Source: an uncultured Clostridia bacterium (lineage in GTDB: Bacteria > Bacillota > Clostridia > Lachnospirales > CAG-274). From it: DNA of 64,000 nt. The stretch spans positions 1-64,000 of the forward strand of contig CANPXH010000007.1 in assembly GCA_947585865.1 (NCBI GenBank). The letters run 5' to 3'. A program made the position numbers and the translations under genes. Below are positions 48,030 through 56,355 of this stretch, one piece after another. Position 1 is the first letter of the stretch. Every line of letters begins with the position of its first letter. The notes beneath the pieces are model-generated. The model saw only the letters and a program-made list of their open reading frames with translations. It made no database searches and was not told where the DNA came from.

Positions 48030-49068
48030 GTGGATATGTATATTATGAGTGGAAATAAAATTGTTGCGGAATATATAGGGAATTCTTTCAAAATCATAGA
48101 TAAAAAAACTTTGTCCGCTGTATCTTCTGAACACAGGAAATGTAGAGCATTGGCTTGAAATACATGCCATAGATTATCACCGAGCAAATTCAAGGCTTCT
48201 TAAAAAGACATTGAGACTTAAGGAACGTGATGACATAAGCACAGTTATGAGCGTAAATGTCGTTACGATAACGGATAATTATTGGGTAAAGCCTGTTGAA
48301 AGTCATTTGACATACAATGATGTGCGTTTTGACAATGACTATTTTTCAAACCTTGCACTTAAGGGAAACTACGGCAGCTTTAACAAGGCTATGAACAGTA
48401 AGCAAAGCAAGACCCCAGAGCTTACAAATACAGGCAGCTTTGAAAAGTGTTGGAAACTTAAAAACGGTGAGTGGTGGATGTACAAAAAGGCAGACCATAA
48501 CCGGCAGTTTACGGAGATATTTATAAGTCGCCTTGGCTTAAGGCTCGATATGAATATGGCAGTGTATGAAAGAGGAGAAAAATGTGTAAAAACAAAGGAT
48601 TTTACAAATAATGACAAAGTGAATTTTGAGCCTGCATACAGCTTTATGAACGATAACGAGGACTATATAGATGTGTATGAAGGTCTTAAAAAAATTGCAC
48701 CCCATACAATACCCGATTATATCAAAATGATATTTATGGACACTATTATGGCAAACCCCGACAGGCATACCTTTAACTTTGGTTTTCTGAGAAATATCAA
48801 GACCGGCTCTGTTATTGGACTTGCACCTAACTTTGATAATAATATGGCTCTTATAGCAAACGGTTATCCTGCAAATACACAGAGAAAAAACGATGCTTTT
48901 GTAAGGATATTTAATGAGTTTATGGAATATGATACTTCCCTTAAAAAATATATTCCTGTTCTTACCGAAAATGACGTAAAGGATACTATATTAGATATTA
49001 ATATGAAGGTCAGAACAAATGCTATTGTTGAATTTGTTTTGAATGGATATAAGCAGATTGATAAATAG
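48030..49068 (+). pseudogene. HipA-like kinase-domain protein, frameshifted
   Basis: An N-terminal part starts at GTG 48030 or ATG 48036 (IMSGNKIVAEYIGNSF) and stops near 48157. The rest is in another frame from about 48125 (EHWLEIHAIDYHRANSRLL). The C-terminal domain has kinase-type features: MANPDRHTFNFGFLRN resembles the catalytic loop and APNFDNNMAL the DFG-like metal site of HipA-type proteins. Clostridial members of this family are often near mobile elements; no HipB partner is present. A single +1 shift separates the parts. It may be inactive or the shift may be an assembly error. Confidence 0.75.
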
Positions 49069-49353
49069 CATATATTTCAGACCTTGGCATTTATATGTGT
49101 AAATGAAAATCCTATATATCTGTAAAAATGAGAATAAACATAAATGGAAGTATTATTATAACAATTAAAGCTTTAAAGTAGCACAATTACCGAAATCTGA
49201 TTATATTATAGATGGCATTTGAAAAGTTGACGATATTAGATGGTATTTTATTTTTTCAAAATCTTCACCTTATATCTGATATCCTATTTTCAAAAAATAT
49301 TACTAATTATTTCTATCTTAACAATATAATAATATTAATAATTAAAAAAACTC
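49069..49353. other. AT-rich spacer before the HD/PRTase cassette
   Basis: I see no gene or clear repeat here. Base composition is markedly richer in A and T than in the origin region, consistent with transfer. Confidence 0.4.
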
Positions 49354-49382
49354 TTGAAATAGTTTTATTTTTAGGTTAAAAT
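49354..49382 (+). promoter_or_regulatory. Promoter of the HD/PRTase cassette
   Basis: TTGAAA at 49354 and TAAAAT at 49377 are 17 bases apart, 35 bases before the first gene of the cassette. Confidence 0.8.
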
Positions 49383-49417
49383 ATATATGATAGTTTCTTA
49401 GTATTAAAAGGAGTTAA

Positions 49418-49822
49418 ATGGTTATGAATGATCCTAAAATATTATTTGTAAAACAATTTTTGGCAATATTATCCAATAATAATCTAAATACTATACCTAT
49501 AAATAATAATTTATTTAAAATGGGCGTAGATAATATGTCAAGATATTTTAGAGAAAATAAAGCTAGTTTTGGACCATATGCAGATAAAATAGAGTTGCTT
49601 TTCCTCAAATATAATACTAAAGGGGATTATGCGCAGTTTTCTAAAGCAATTGAAGGGTTTAATGGTCGAATTGTAGCTTTAGAAAATCCACGATACATTA
49701 AAGCTTACATTAAATTGGAAAAGCCGTATATGAAAGAATTAATAAATAACAAGGAATTAGAAATAGAGCCAAATGTTATGTCAAATATAGTAAATTGTTT
49801 TATAAATGGTGCTTACATTTAA
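49418..49822 (+). CDS. Hypothetical 134-aa protein, first gene of cassette
   Basis: I do not recognise this family. The protein is about 134 aa with no signal peptide or membrane segment, rich in Asn, Ile and Lys. It is predicted helical in the middle (FSKAIEGFNGRIVAL). AAAGGAG precedes two closely spaced ATGs (49418, 49424). It is followed after 26 bases by the HD phosphohydrolase and then by the PRTase-like gene, all on one strand behind one promoter. A sensor, adaptor or antitoxin role is possible but unproven. Confidence 0.7.
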   Translation: MVMNDPKILFVKQFLAILSNNNLNTIPINNNLFKMGVDNMSRYFRENKASFGPYADKIELLFLKYNTKGDYAQFSKAIEGFNGRIVALENPRYIKAYIKLEKPYMKELINNKELEIEPNVMSNIVNCFINGAYI

Positions 49823-49848
49823 ATTGCATATTAACAGGAGATATAATA

Positions 49849-51060
49849 ATGTCATTTTGTAGTTTATTTAATACAGACGATTTTAAATATGTATTTGCCG
49901 AAATTGAAAATTTTACTTATAAAAAGTTAAAGAATTATAATGACTACTTAGAAACTATTAATCTAAGTAAAAGAAATAAGGAAATATTTGATGCTGTATG
50001 GGGAAATATTGAATTTTCAGCAGGAGAAATATATATACTTGATTCTCCTCTACTTCAAAGATTGAGAAAAATTAAGCAATTAGGTTTAGCATCTTTTGTA
50101 TATTGTGGCAGTGACTACTCCAGATTTTATCATACCATAGGAGTAGTTTTTTTAGCGGATAGAATGGCTGAAGCATTAAATAAATGTGATATGAGTATAG
50201 AAATAAATAAACCATATTTTAAATCTGTTGTTAGATTGGCGGCAATTTTCCATGACATAGGGCATATGTTTCTCAGTCACGTTTCAGAACATTATTTTGG
50301 CAAGAGTCCATTATATCCTCGTAATGAAACTATAAGCAATATGCTTGAGACATTTGAAAAACATGCATGTAAAAGAGTTGCTTTGCATGAGCTTTTAGGC
50401 TGTATGATGGTTAATACCTCTGAAGTAAAACGTTTGATTATGATTGTCAAAAACAGAATTAATGCAATTCCTCTAAATGATAATAATGACATAGATACAT
50501 TAATAGAATACATCTCAGGATTAATAGTAGGTGTACCTGTGGACAGAACCATGCTTCCATATAGTAACATTATAAACGGTCCTATTGATGCAGATAAATG
50601 CGATTATTTATCTAGAGATTCCCATGTAACGCGCGTACCGGTTGCTGTAGATATTTCCAGATTAACACAGAAATTAAGCGTAGTACCCACTAAGGATATT
50701 AATATGTCTAGTTTATGGCACACCGAATCTGATTCTAATATACCATATTATGAATTAGCTATGTCTGATTCAGCTGAAAAAGCTTTATTTCAGTTGTGTA
50801 TTGCTAGAACTATTATGTTTGATAGTGTATATTATCATCACAAAGTACTTACAGCAGAAACAGAATTAAGGGAATTGTTAAATCAGTTGTCTAATATGGA
50901 AGAACCTATATTTACTTCCTTTAATGAAATACTTGAGTATGCTGATGATGATTTTAATAAATATTTTTTTGAAAAAATACAAAAATCTCGAAATGACAAA
51001 GATAAAAAAACTATTTCAGAAGTGCAAAAAAATTCGAAAAATTATATGAACGTAATCTAG
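49849..51060 (+). CDS. SAMHD1/dGTPase-like HD-domain phosphohydrolase
   Basis: The 403-aa protein carries the HD superfamily signature of dNTP triphosphohydrolases. DSPLLQRLRKIKQLGLASFVY near residue 65 matches the segment before the first histidine, SRFYHTIGV holds His95, FHDIGH holds His135/Asp136, and NGPIDADKCDYLSRDSH near residue 245 holds the last metal aspartate. SAMHD1-type enzymes cut dNTPs to nucleosides, and bacterial members starve phages of nucleotides. ATG 49849 follows AGGAG; the track's start at 49795 overlaps the previous gene and lacks one. The C-terminal 120 residues are not recognised. Substrate is inference; some HD proteins of this group act on other nucleotides. Confidence 0.88.
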   Translation: MSFCSLFNTDDFKYVFAEIENFTYKKLKNYNDYLETINLSKRNKEIFDAVWGNIEFSAGEIYILDSPLLQRLRKIKQLGLASFVYCGSDYSRFYHTIGVVFLADRMAEALNKCDMSIEINKPYFKSVVRLAAIFHDIGHMFLSHVSEHYFGKSPLYPRNETISNMLETFEKHACKRVALHELLGCMMVNTSEVKRLIMIVKNRINAIPLNDNNDIDTLIEYISGLIVGVPVDRTMLPYSNIINGPIDADKCDYLSRDSHVTRVPVAVDISRLTQKLSVVPTKDINMSSLWHTESDSNIPYYELAMSDSAEKALFQLCIARTIMFDSVYYHHKVLTAETELRELLNQLSNMEEPIFTSFNEILEYADDDFNKYFFEKIQKSRNDKDKKTISEVQKNSKNYMNVI

Positions 51061-51080
51061 CAAAAAGGATTATTTGTATT

Positions 51081-52556
51081 ATGCCCGACTTCCTTGAGGG
51101 AACTCAAAGCAATAAAGAAAAATTATTTGATGATATATTAACCTCCTTAAATTCTAAGCAAGAAAAAAATTTACAGAATAATATTATTGAACAATATAAA
51201 CAAATATGTGATATATTGGACAAAACTGATTTTATTGATGATGATTGTTCTGTTTTCATTATACAATCTCCAACAAATGTATATGGACACAGTAATATTC
51301 AAGTGCCAATAAATTTATATAATGGAAACAAAAGAGAATTTAGAGGATATGAGCTCGTTAACAGTCGAGATATTAGTAGTTCTGCTTCATATATTGTTGC
51401 AAATTCAAGAGATAATCTTATTGTTTTTATGGCTACAGAAAAAGTGCTTTATCAAACGTATCATATAAAATTAAAAGCTGAAAGCAGTGCTTGTGGAAAG
51501 TTTGATATAAAATTAGAAAGAGAATATTATGATAAACTAATAAATGCTGGTTATTATAACGATACACCAGATTTAATAAAAAAATCTATTCTTCGTAACT
51601 ATATTTCGGACAATAAAATTAAAAATATTAAAGATAAGTTTTCTTCATATGAAGGACCAAATGGTTATAAAATAAATGAGGAAGAAATTTCTTATTTTTT
51701 TAAACAAATTCTTTGTTTATGCGAAACTGCAACAAAAGCCCGTATAATTATGAATGGAATATATGAAATGTTAATTAAGGCAAATTTTATTAATAGATTT
51801 TTCTTTTCACAAAGTTTTTCGAGCTTTTTGGAAACCAATGGACTTTCTTCTCATAAACTTACAGTAGTTCCATTAGGTGGTTCAAAAGACAGCGCAAAAC
51901 ATTTAATGTATTATTTCAATGATGTTAATCAAAATAACCTAGAAATAAAAGAAAGCTTAAAAGAAGCCCTTGAAGAAGATAATAACAATATTTTAGTTTT
52001 TTACGACGATGGTTCATACTCTGGAAAGCAAATGATATCTATAATGCAAGAATATATGGACATACCAATTGAAAAGCGGTCTACTCACGAACATCATGTA
52101 AAACCTTTAGATGAAGAGCTTAAAGACAAATTGAAGGAAAAAACAATCATTTTTTATTTTCTTTTGTTTAATTCAGAGAATCTGGAAAGTACAAAAAAAC
52201 AATTAGAAGAAATTGGCTTAAAAAATATAAGGTTTGCGTTTTCACAAAATATGGATAAAAAAATATTTGAGGATGATATATTATTTACCGATGAAGACCA
52301 AAAAACAATGGTAAAAGATTTTTTAAGTGAAATCGGATATGCTGTATTAAAATCATCAAAATGTAAAAATGGCACATATAGTAAAGGTTGGGATGAGGAA
52401 AGGATTTGCCTTTCGGCTTTAGGATATAATGATTCACAGCAGATGGTATTCCTGCAAGCAAGTGTTCCCACATATACTATTACGGCATTTTGGCAAGAAG
52501 GAATTTATAATAGTTTAAAATGGAAGCCATTATTTCATCGAACTAAAAAAAAATAA
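51081..52556 (+). CDS. Phosphoribosyltransferase-like protein (PRTase-CE type)
   Basis: The 491-aa protein is the third gene of the cassette. Near residues 303-316, ILVFYDDGSYSGKQM has the form of a PRPP-binding loop: hydrophobic strand, two acids, then a G-rich turn. TVVPLGGSKDSAKHLMYYF near residue 270 and the C-terminal WKPLFHR are also typical of the PRTase-CE group predicted in bacterial conflict systems. The N-terminal 250 residues are unrecognised. A Lys replaces the usual last Thr of the loop. ATG 51081 follows AAAGGA, 20 bases after the HD stop, so the two are co-expressed. The PRTase assignment rests on motif reading, not on a search. Confidence 0.72.
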   Translation: MPDFLEGTQSNKEKLFDDILTSLNSKQEKNLQNNIIEQYKQICDILDKTDFIDDDCSVFIIQSPTNVYGHSNIQVPINLYNGNKREFRGYELVNSRDISSSASYIVANSRDNLIVFMATEKVLYQTYHIKLKAESSACGKFDIKLEREYYDKLINAGYYNDTPDLIKKSILRNYISDNKIKNIKDKFSSYEGPNGYKINEEEISYFFKQILCLCETATKARIIMNGIYEMLIKANFINRFFFSQSFSSFLETNGLSSHKLTVVPLGGSKDSAKHLMYYFNDVNQNNLEIKESLKEALEEDNNNILVFYDDGSYSGKQMISIMQEYMDIPIEKRSTHEHHVKPLDEELKDKLKEKTIIFYFLLFNSENLESTKKQLEEIGLKNIRFAFSQNMDKKIFEDDILFTDEDQKTMVKDFLSEIGYAVLKSSKCKNGTYSKGWDEERICLSALGYNDSQQMVFLQASVPTYTITAFWQEGIYNSLKWKPLFHRTKKK

Positions 52557-52820
52557 ATTTAATTTTTCAAAATAAAAAGATATGCAAAAGCAGAGTTTTT
52601 TATGTATGTATCCAATATTCAAAGTTCATCCTAAAGATTTTAAAACGACAAGGAGAAAAAGAAATGAAAGTCTTACAGGATAGGAATTAAAATAAATAAT
52701 GTCAGTGATTTTCAAAAATACTTTAGGCAGCAGAGACTTGGTGAGTATTTTGGTTATTCCAAGTATAAGTACAATTACAGAAATAAAGATACAAACAACA
52801 GTTACAATGGATAAAGTAAA
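52557..52820. other. Intergenic stretch with a broken small ORF
   Basis: ATG 52664, after AAGGAG, opens MKVLQDRN and stops at once. A shift of frame gives a longer tail (NNVSDFQKYF, GEYFGYSKYKYNY) ending just before the right direct repeat. It may be a decayed small gene; I do not know its family. Nothing else is seen. Confidence 0.45.
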
Positions 52821-52919
52821 AATAACGTGTTAACGAGACGGAGCAAGGAATTTCAACGAACTACAGGGTGCGTAAACGGCGAAGTTTATTCTGTAAATTA
52901 CATATGTAATGTAGTGTTT
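52821..52919 (+). repeat. 99-bp direct repeat, right copy
   Basis: This copy matches 47721-47819 with one A/C difference; the copies start exactly 5100 bases apart. Read in the same frame as the spore protein, it continues open into ATGCAGTATGCACAGGAAAT plus GTAA (MQYAQEM, then stop). That could be the displaced end of the spore protein gene. About 25 bases beyond each copy (ACTGATATTT ... ATATATCTAT) are also alike. Confidence 0.95.
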
Positions 52920-52989
52920 ATGCAGTATGCACAGGAAATGTAACAGACATATTTGTCACTGATATTTGATTATATATCTATAAATTTGG

Positions 52990-53014
52990 GGAGCAATTAT
53001 ATCAAAATTGCTCC
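52990..53014 (+). terminator. Terminator beyond the right direct repeat
   Basis: GGAGCAATT and AATTGCTCC enclose a short loop, followed by a weak TTTAAATTTT run. It occupies the place expected for the original spore protein terminator if the island inserted into that gene. Confidence 0.75.
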
Positions 53015-53020
53015 TTTAAA

Positions 53021-53081
53021 TTTTGGAATTATAAGTCGGAAAATATATTATTTTGAAAGTTTTAGAATTATAAGTCTAAAA
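53021..53081 (+). promoter_or_regulatory. Two operator-like palindromes
   Basis: TTTTAGAATTATAAGTCTAA plus AA at 53060 is a 22-bp palindrome with one mismatched pair. A related TTTTGGAATTATAAGTCGGA lies at 53021. They share GAATTATAAGTC and sit just upstream of the promoter of the ATPase gene, a usual place for a repressor or activator. Confidence 0.6.
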
Positions 53082-53084
53082 CTA

Positions 53085-53113
53085 TTGACTTTTTTTAACT
53101 CTTAGATTATAAT
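53085..53113 (+). promoter_or_regulatory. Promoter of the DUF4143-type ATPase gene
   Basis: TTGACT at 53085 and TATAAT at 53108 are 17 bases apart, about 27 bases before the ATG at 53140. Confidence 0.85.
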
Positions 53114-53139
53114 GAAATAAAAATTTCGTGAGGTGTATT

Positions 53140-54369
53140 ATGGCAGAGCTTATTGACCGTCCGCAATATTTAAATCAGCTTATAGAAAACAAGGATGTAG
53201 ACTTGGTAAAGATAGTTACGGGTATACGCAGATGCGGAAAGTCCTCGCTTCTTGATCTGTTTCATAGGTATCTCATTGAAACAGGTGTTCCGGAAGAAAA
53301 TATTATTCACATGAACATGGAATCCCTGCAATATAGAAAACTTACAGGCTACATTGATTTTTACGATTATATCAGCAGGAATGTTTCAAGGCAAGGGAAA
53401 ACATACCTTATATTTGATGAGCTTCAGGCTGTGGAGCATTGGGAAAAGGCGGTAGAATCCTTCCGTCTTGATTTTGATGTGGATATATATATAACAGGCT
53501 CCAATGCCTACCTCCTGTCCACAGAGTTTTCTACATTGCTTTCGGGCAGATATGTAGAGATAAAGGTGTTGCCCTTGTCTTTCAAAGAGTTCCTGACTTT
53601 CTATGAATTTGCCCCCGAGATAACGGTAGAGGAGAAGTTTCAGAAGTATTTGCAGTTCGGCGGTATGCCCATACTAAGAGAGTATCGATTTAACGAGGCA
53701 AGGAGCAATCAGGCGCTGGAGGGCATTTATTCCACAGTTATACTGAGAGATATTCTGCAGCGCAACAATCAGGTCGACCAAAATACTCTGCATAAGATAA
53801 TACTTTTTCTTTGTTCCAATTTAGGCAGTATAACATCTCCCAATAGCATTGGCAACATTCTTTACAATGAGGGAGATATTCGGAAAGGCAAAAGGAAAAA
53901 TGTTGCAGGCAAAACCGTGGATAAATATATATCTATGCTGCGTAGCGCCTTTGTGTTTTATTCCGTAGGTCGATATGATGTAAAGGGAAAACAGCTCCTT
54001 AAAACACTTGGCAAAAATTACATTGTAGATCTGGGCTTTCGCAATATGCTTCTGGGCTACAGGGATGCCGACAGAGGGCATATTCTTGAAAATATTGTAT
54101 TTCTGGAGCTTATTCGTCGGGATTATCGTGTTTATATAGGTAAGGTAGGAGAAACAGAGGTTGACTTTGTTGCAGAAAAGCCTGATGATAAGCTGTATAT
54201 ACAAGTTACCGAAAGTATGCAGACTCCCGAAACAAGAGAACGTGAGCTGCGTCCTCTGCGTATGATAGCCGACAACTATGAAAAAATAGTACTGTCAATG
54301 GACAGAAGCTATATAAATTCCTATGACGGAATAAAAGCTCTGAATATTATTGACTGGCTACTGTCATAA
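53140..54369 (+). CDS. AAA ATPase of the AAA_14/DUF4143 type
   Basis: The 409-aa protein has Walker A ITGIRRCGKSSLL-like VTGIRRCGKSSLL near residue 25, Walker B TYLIFDELQAVEHWE near residue 86, the sensor-like YITGSNAYLL, and a C-terminal DUF4143 domain with LGFRNMLLGYRDADRGHILENIVFLEL and a VDFVAEK nuclease-like core. ATG 53140 follows GAGGTG. Solitary genes of this family are frequent in accessory DNA of Clostridia and Bacteroidetes. Function unknown. It lies between the HD/PRTase island and the conjugative element and may belong to either or to the host. Confidence 0.88.
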   Translation: MAELIDRPQYLNQLIENKDVDLVKIVTGIRRCGKSSLLDLFHRYLIETGVPEENIIHMNMESLQYRKLTGYIDFYDYISRNVSRQGKTYLIFDELQAVEHWEKAVESFRLDFDVDIYITGSNAYLLSTEFSTLLSGRYVEIKVLPLSFKEFLTFYEFAPEITVEEKFQKYLQFGGMPILREYRFNEARSNQALEGIYSTVILRDILQRNNQVDQNTLHKIILFLCSNLGSITSPNSIGNILYNEGDIRKGKRKNVAGKTVDKYISMLRSAFVFYSVGRYDVKGKQLLKTLGKNYIVDLGFRNMLLGYRDADRGHILENIVFLELIRRDYRVYIGKVGETEVDFVAEKPDDKLYIQVTESMQTPETRERELRPLRMIADNYEKIVLSMDRSYINSYDGIKALNIIDWLLS

Positions 54370-54541
54370 AGAGTGGATTTGCTTATTTATGTAATTTGGT
54401 TTTTATCCAAAAACAATAGTTAGTCTTGAAAATATATGTAAATACAAGAGTTTCATTATAAAATAATGTGCTTACTACACCATTTTTTGAAAGAGCTTTG
54501 ATTTGACATTTTTTACAACTTAATATTAATTTTTAGTGATA

Positions 54542-54573
54542 AGAGCAATTATGTATATAGTTGCTCTTTTTTT
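54542..54573 (+). terminator. Terminator before the conjugative region
   Basis: AGAGCAA and TTGCTCT flank a 12-base loop and are followed by seven T's. It insulates the conjugative genes from upstream transcription. Confidence 0.85.
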
Positions 54574-54604
54574 ATACAAATTTTTATGAACATAGGAGGT
54601 AATT

Positions 54605-54844
54605 ATGATTTTACAGATGGACAAAGACCTGACACTTGAGGAAATGGGTGTTGTTGCAACAATGATAAATCTGCCTGTGGCTGATTACGCAACAGCCGAG
54701 TATCTTGCTGAACTAAGCACAGATAGCGTTGAAAAAATCAACAGGATATTGGCTAGTCTTATGGAAAAAGGCTATGTACTCAGTATAGAGGGTAAGTATG
54801 CTGTAAACAAAGAAAAAATACCGCAAATGGCAAGGAGGCAGTGA
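54605..54844 (+). CDS. Small winged-helix-like protein of the mobile element
   Basis: This 79-aa protein (MDKDLTLEEMGVVATMINLP ... RILASLMEKGYVLSIEGKYAV) looks like a single winged-helix DNA-binding unit without further domains. TAGGAGG precedes it. It is one base from the replication-initiator-like gene downstream and likely works with it. I have no firm family name. Confidence 0.7.
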   Translation: MILQMDKDLTLEEMGVVATMINLPVADYATAEYLAELSTDSVEKINRILASLMEKGYVLSIEGKYAVNKEKIPQMARRQ

Positions 54845-54845
54845 T

Positions 54846-55733
54846 ATGTCAGTATTCAGAGTGGAAAAGACCAAGAATTATACGGTAATGTCAAACTATC
54901 ATCTGAAAGATACAAGTCTGTCATATAAGGCTCGTGGGATATTGTCAACTATATTATCTCTACCCGATAACTGGGATTATACCCTTACAGGCTTGGCAGC
55001 AATATCCAAAGACGGAGTTGCTTCTGTGAGAGCAGGCATAAATGAACTGGAGGCTGCCGGATACATAGTCAGGATGCAGAGCAGAGATAGTAAAGGACTT
55101 TTTGACAAGAATGTATACAATGTTTATGAAATTCCACATAAAGAGCCAAAGCCTTTGGAAAATAAGGATATACAACCGTTATGCGAAAATCACACAACGG
55201 AGGTTTCACCGTCATGCGATTTTCCGATAACGGATAATCCGTCAACGGGAAATCCGTTGTCGGAAAACAGCACACAATTAAATATTAATATATCAAATAC
55301 AGATAAATCAAATACTGAAGTATCAAATACTCAATCTATCTTATCTTATCCTGATGGGATAGATATGATAGAAAAGTATACCGAGCTAATCAAACAGAAT
55401 ATTGACTATGCAGCTCTTACTTCTCACGAAAATCAGAGCGACAAAGAAAGGGTAGATGAGATTGTCAGCATTATGGCTGAAACAGTTGCTTTTAGCAACA
55501 AATCCATATACATAAACGGGAACATCATTCCTTCGGAAGTTGTAAAAAGCAGGCTGCTTAAATTAGATTTTGATGATATTCAGTATGTTTTGATAGCCCT
55601 TTCACGCTGTACCTCAAAAATAGGCAATATAAAAGCCTATCTACTGACAACATTATACAATGCCAAGTCTACAAGAGCAAATTATTACAGTACGGAAATA
55701 CAGAGGGATTTGTTCGGTTCAAAGTCTACCTGA
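54846..55733 (+). CDS. Replication-initiator-like helix-turn-helix protein (DUF6017 type)
   Basis: The 295-aa protein has an N-terminal winged helix (NYHLKDTSLSYKARGILSTILSLPDNWDYTLTGLAAISKDG, residues 16-56), as in RepA-type initiators of Tn1549-like elements. A low-complexity Asn/Thr/Ser linker follows near residues 115-165. The C-terminal part (FSNKSIYINGNIIPSEVVKSRLLKLDFDDIQYVL) matches the DUF6017 pattern in this element family. It probably supports replication of the excised circle. The ATG directly follows the small upstream gene. Confidence 0.85.
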   Translation: MSVFRVEKTKNYTVMSNYHLKDTSLSYKARGILSTILSLPDNWDYTLTGLAAISKDGVASVRAGINELEAAGYIVRMQSRDSKGLFDKNVYNVYEIPHKEPKPLENKDIQPLCENHTTEVSPSCDFPITDNPSTGNPLSENSTQLNINISNTDKSNTEVSNTQSILSYPDGIDMIEKYTELIKQNIDYAALTSHENQSDKERVDEIVSIMAETVAFSNKSIYINGNIIPSEVVKSRLLKLDFDDIQYVLIALSRCTSKIGNIKAYLLTTLYNAKSTRANYYSTEIQRDLFGSKST

Positions 55734-55770
55734 CTTGCTCTGAATACAAAAATTACAAGGAGGTGTTGGC

Positions 55771-56223
55771 TTGTTCAGTATAGATTTTTTGATAACACGA
55801 AATATAGAATACCTGCTTAACAAAGCTGAAAATATTGTGGATAAAACCGAGATATTGCTGCAACTCATAGAGTTTCCGAGATATTTTTCGGAATATATGC
55901 AGGAAATAAGTGAAAAGTGGTATATACATACAAACACAAGGTATAACGAGGAGGAGTATATTATACCTGATGACGATATGAATTTCATACGGGAGTATGC
56001 CGATAAAATCAACAACATTACAAAGGTCAAAGAGCTTATAAACAAGCTCGCAAGCCTTAAAGACGGTGTATATGATTATGATGCAATAATGGCAGAGGCA
56101 GAGAACGATATTTCTCTCTTTACTCACATAGATGATTTTAATTTTACAGGCAGCAATACTTCAAAGAGAAACAAAAAGCCAAGTATAACTTCTCTGCTTA
56201 AATCTATGCCGAAGCATACTTAA
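55771..56223 (+). CDS. Hypothetical protein of the conjugative element
   Basis: This 150-aa acidic, helical protein has no recognisable domain. TTG 55771 follows AAGGAGG at seven bases and is the only well-placed start. The C-terminus is basic (TSKRNKKPSITSLLKSMPKHT). It sits between the initiator-like gene and a nuclease-type gene. Confidence 0.7.
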   Translation: MFSIDFLITRNIEYLLNKAENIVDKTEILLQLIEFPRYFSEYMQEISEKWYIHTNTRYNEEEYIIPDDDMNFIREYADKINNITKVKELINKLASLKDGVYDYDAIMAEAENDISLFTHIDDFNFTGSNTSKRNKKPSITSLLKSMPKHT

Positions 56224-56355
56224 ACAAAAAATCTTTTATATATACAACATTTGCTAAGGGCTTGCAATATAAAGCCATTCAACATATCTTGACATTTCAT
56301 CGTACTTATAATAAAATAAATATACAGAAGAATACAGTTATATGAGGGTAAAAAT

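Noticed and set aside
47721-52919. Composite transposon with insertion-sequence ends
   Set aside because: The flanking repeats are only 99 bp and carry no transposase; no inverted terminal repeats were found.
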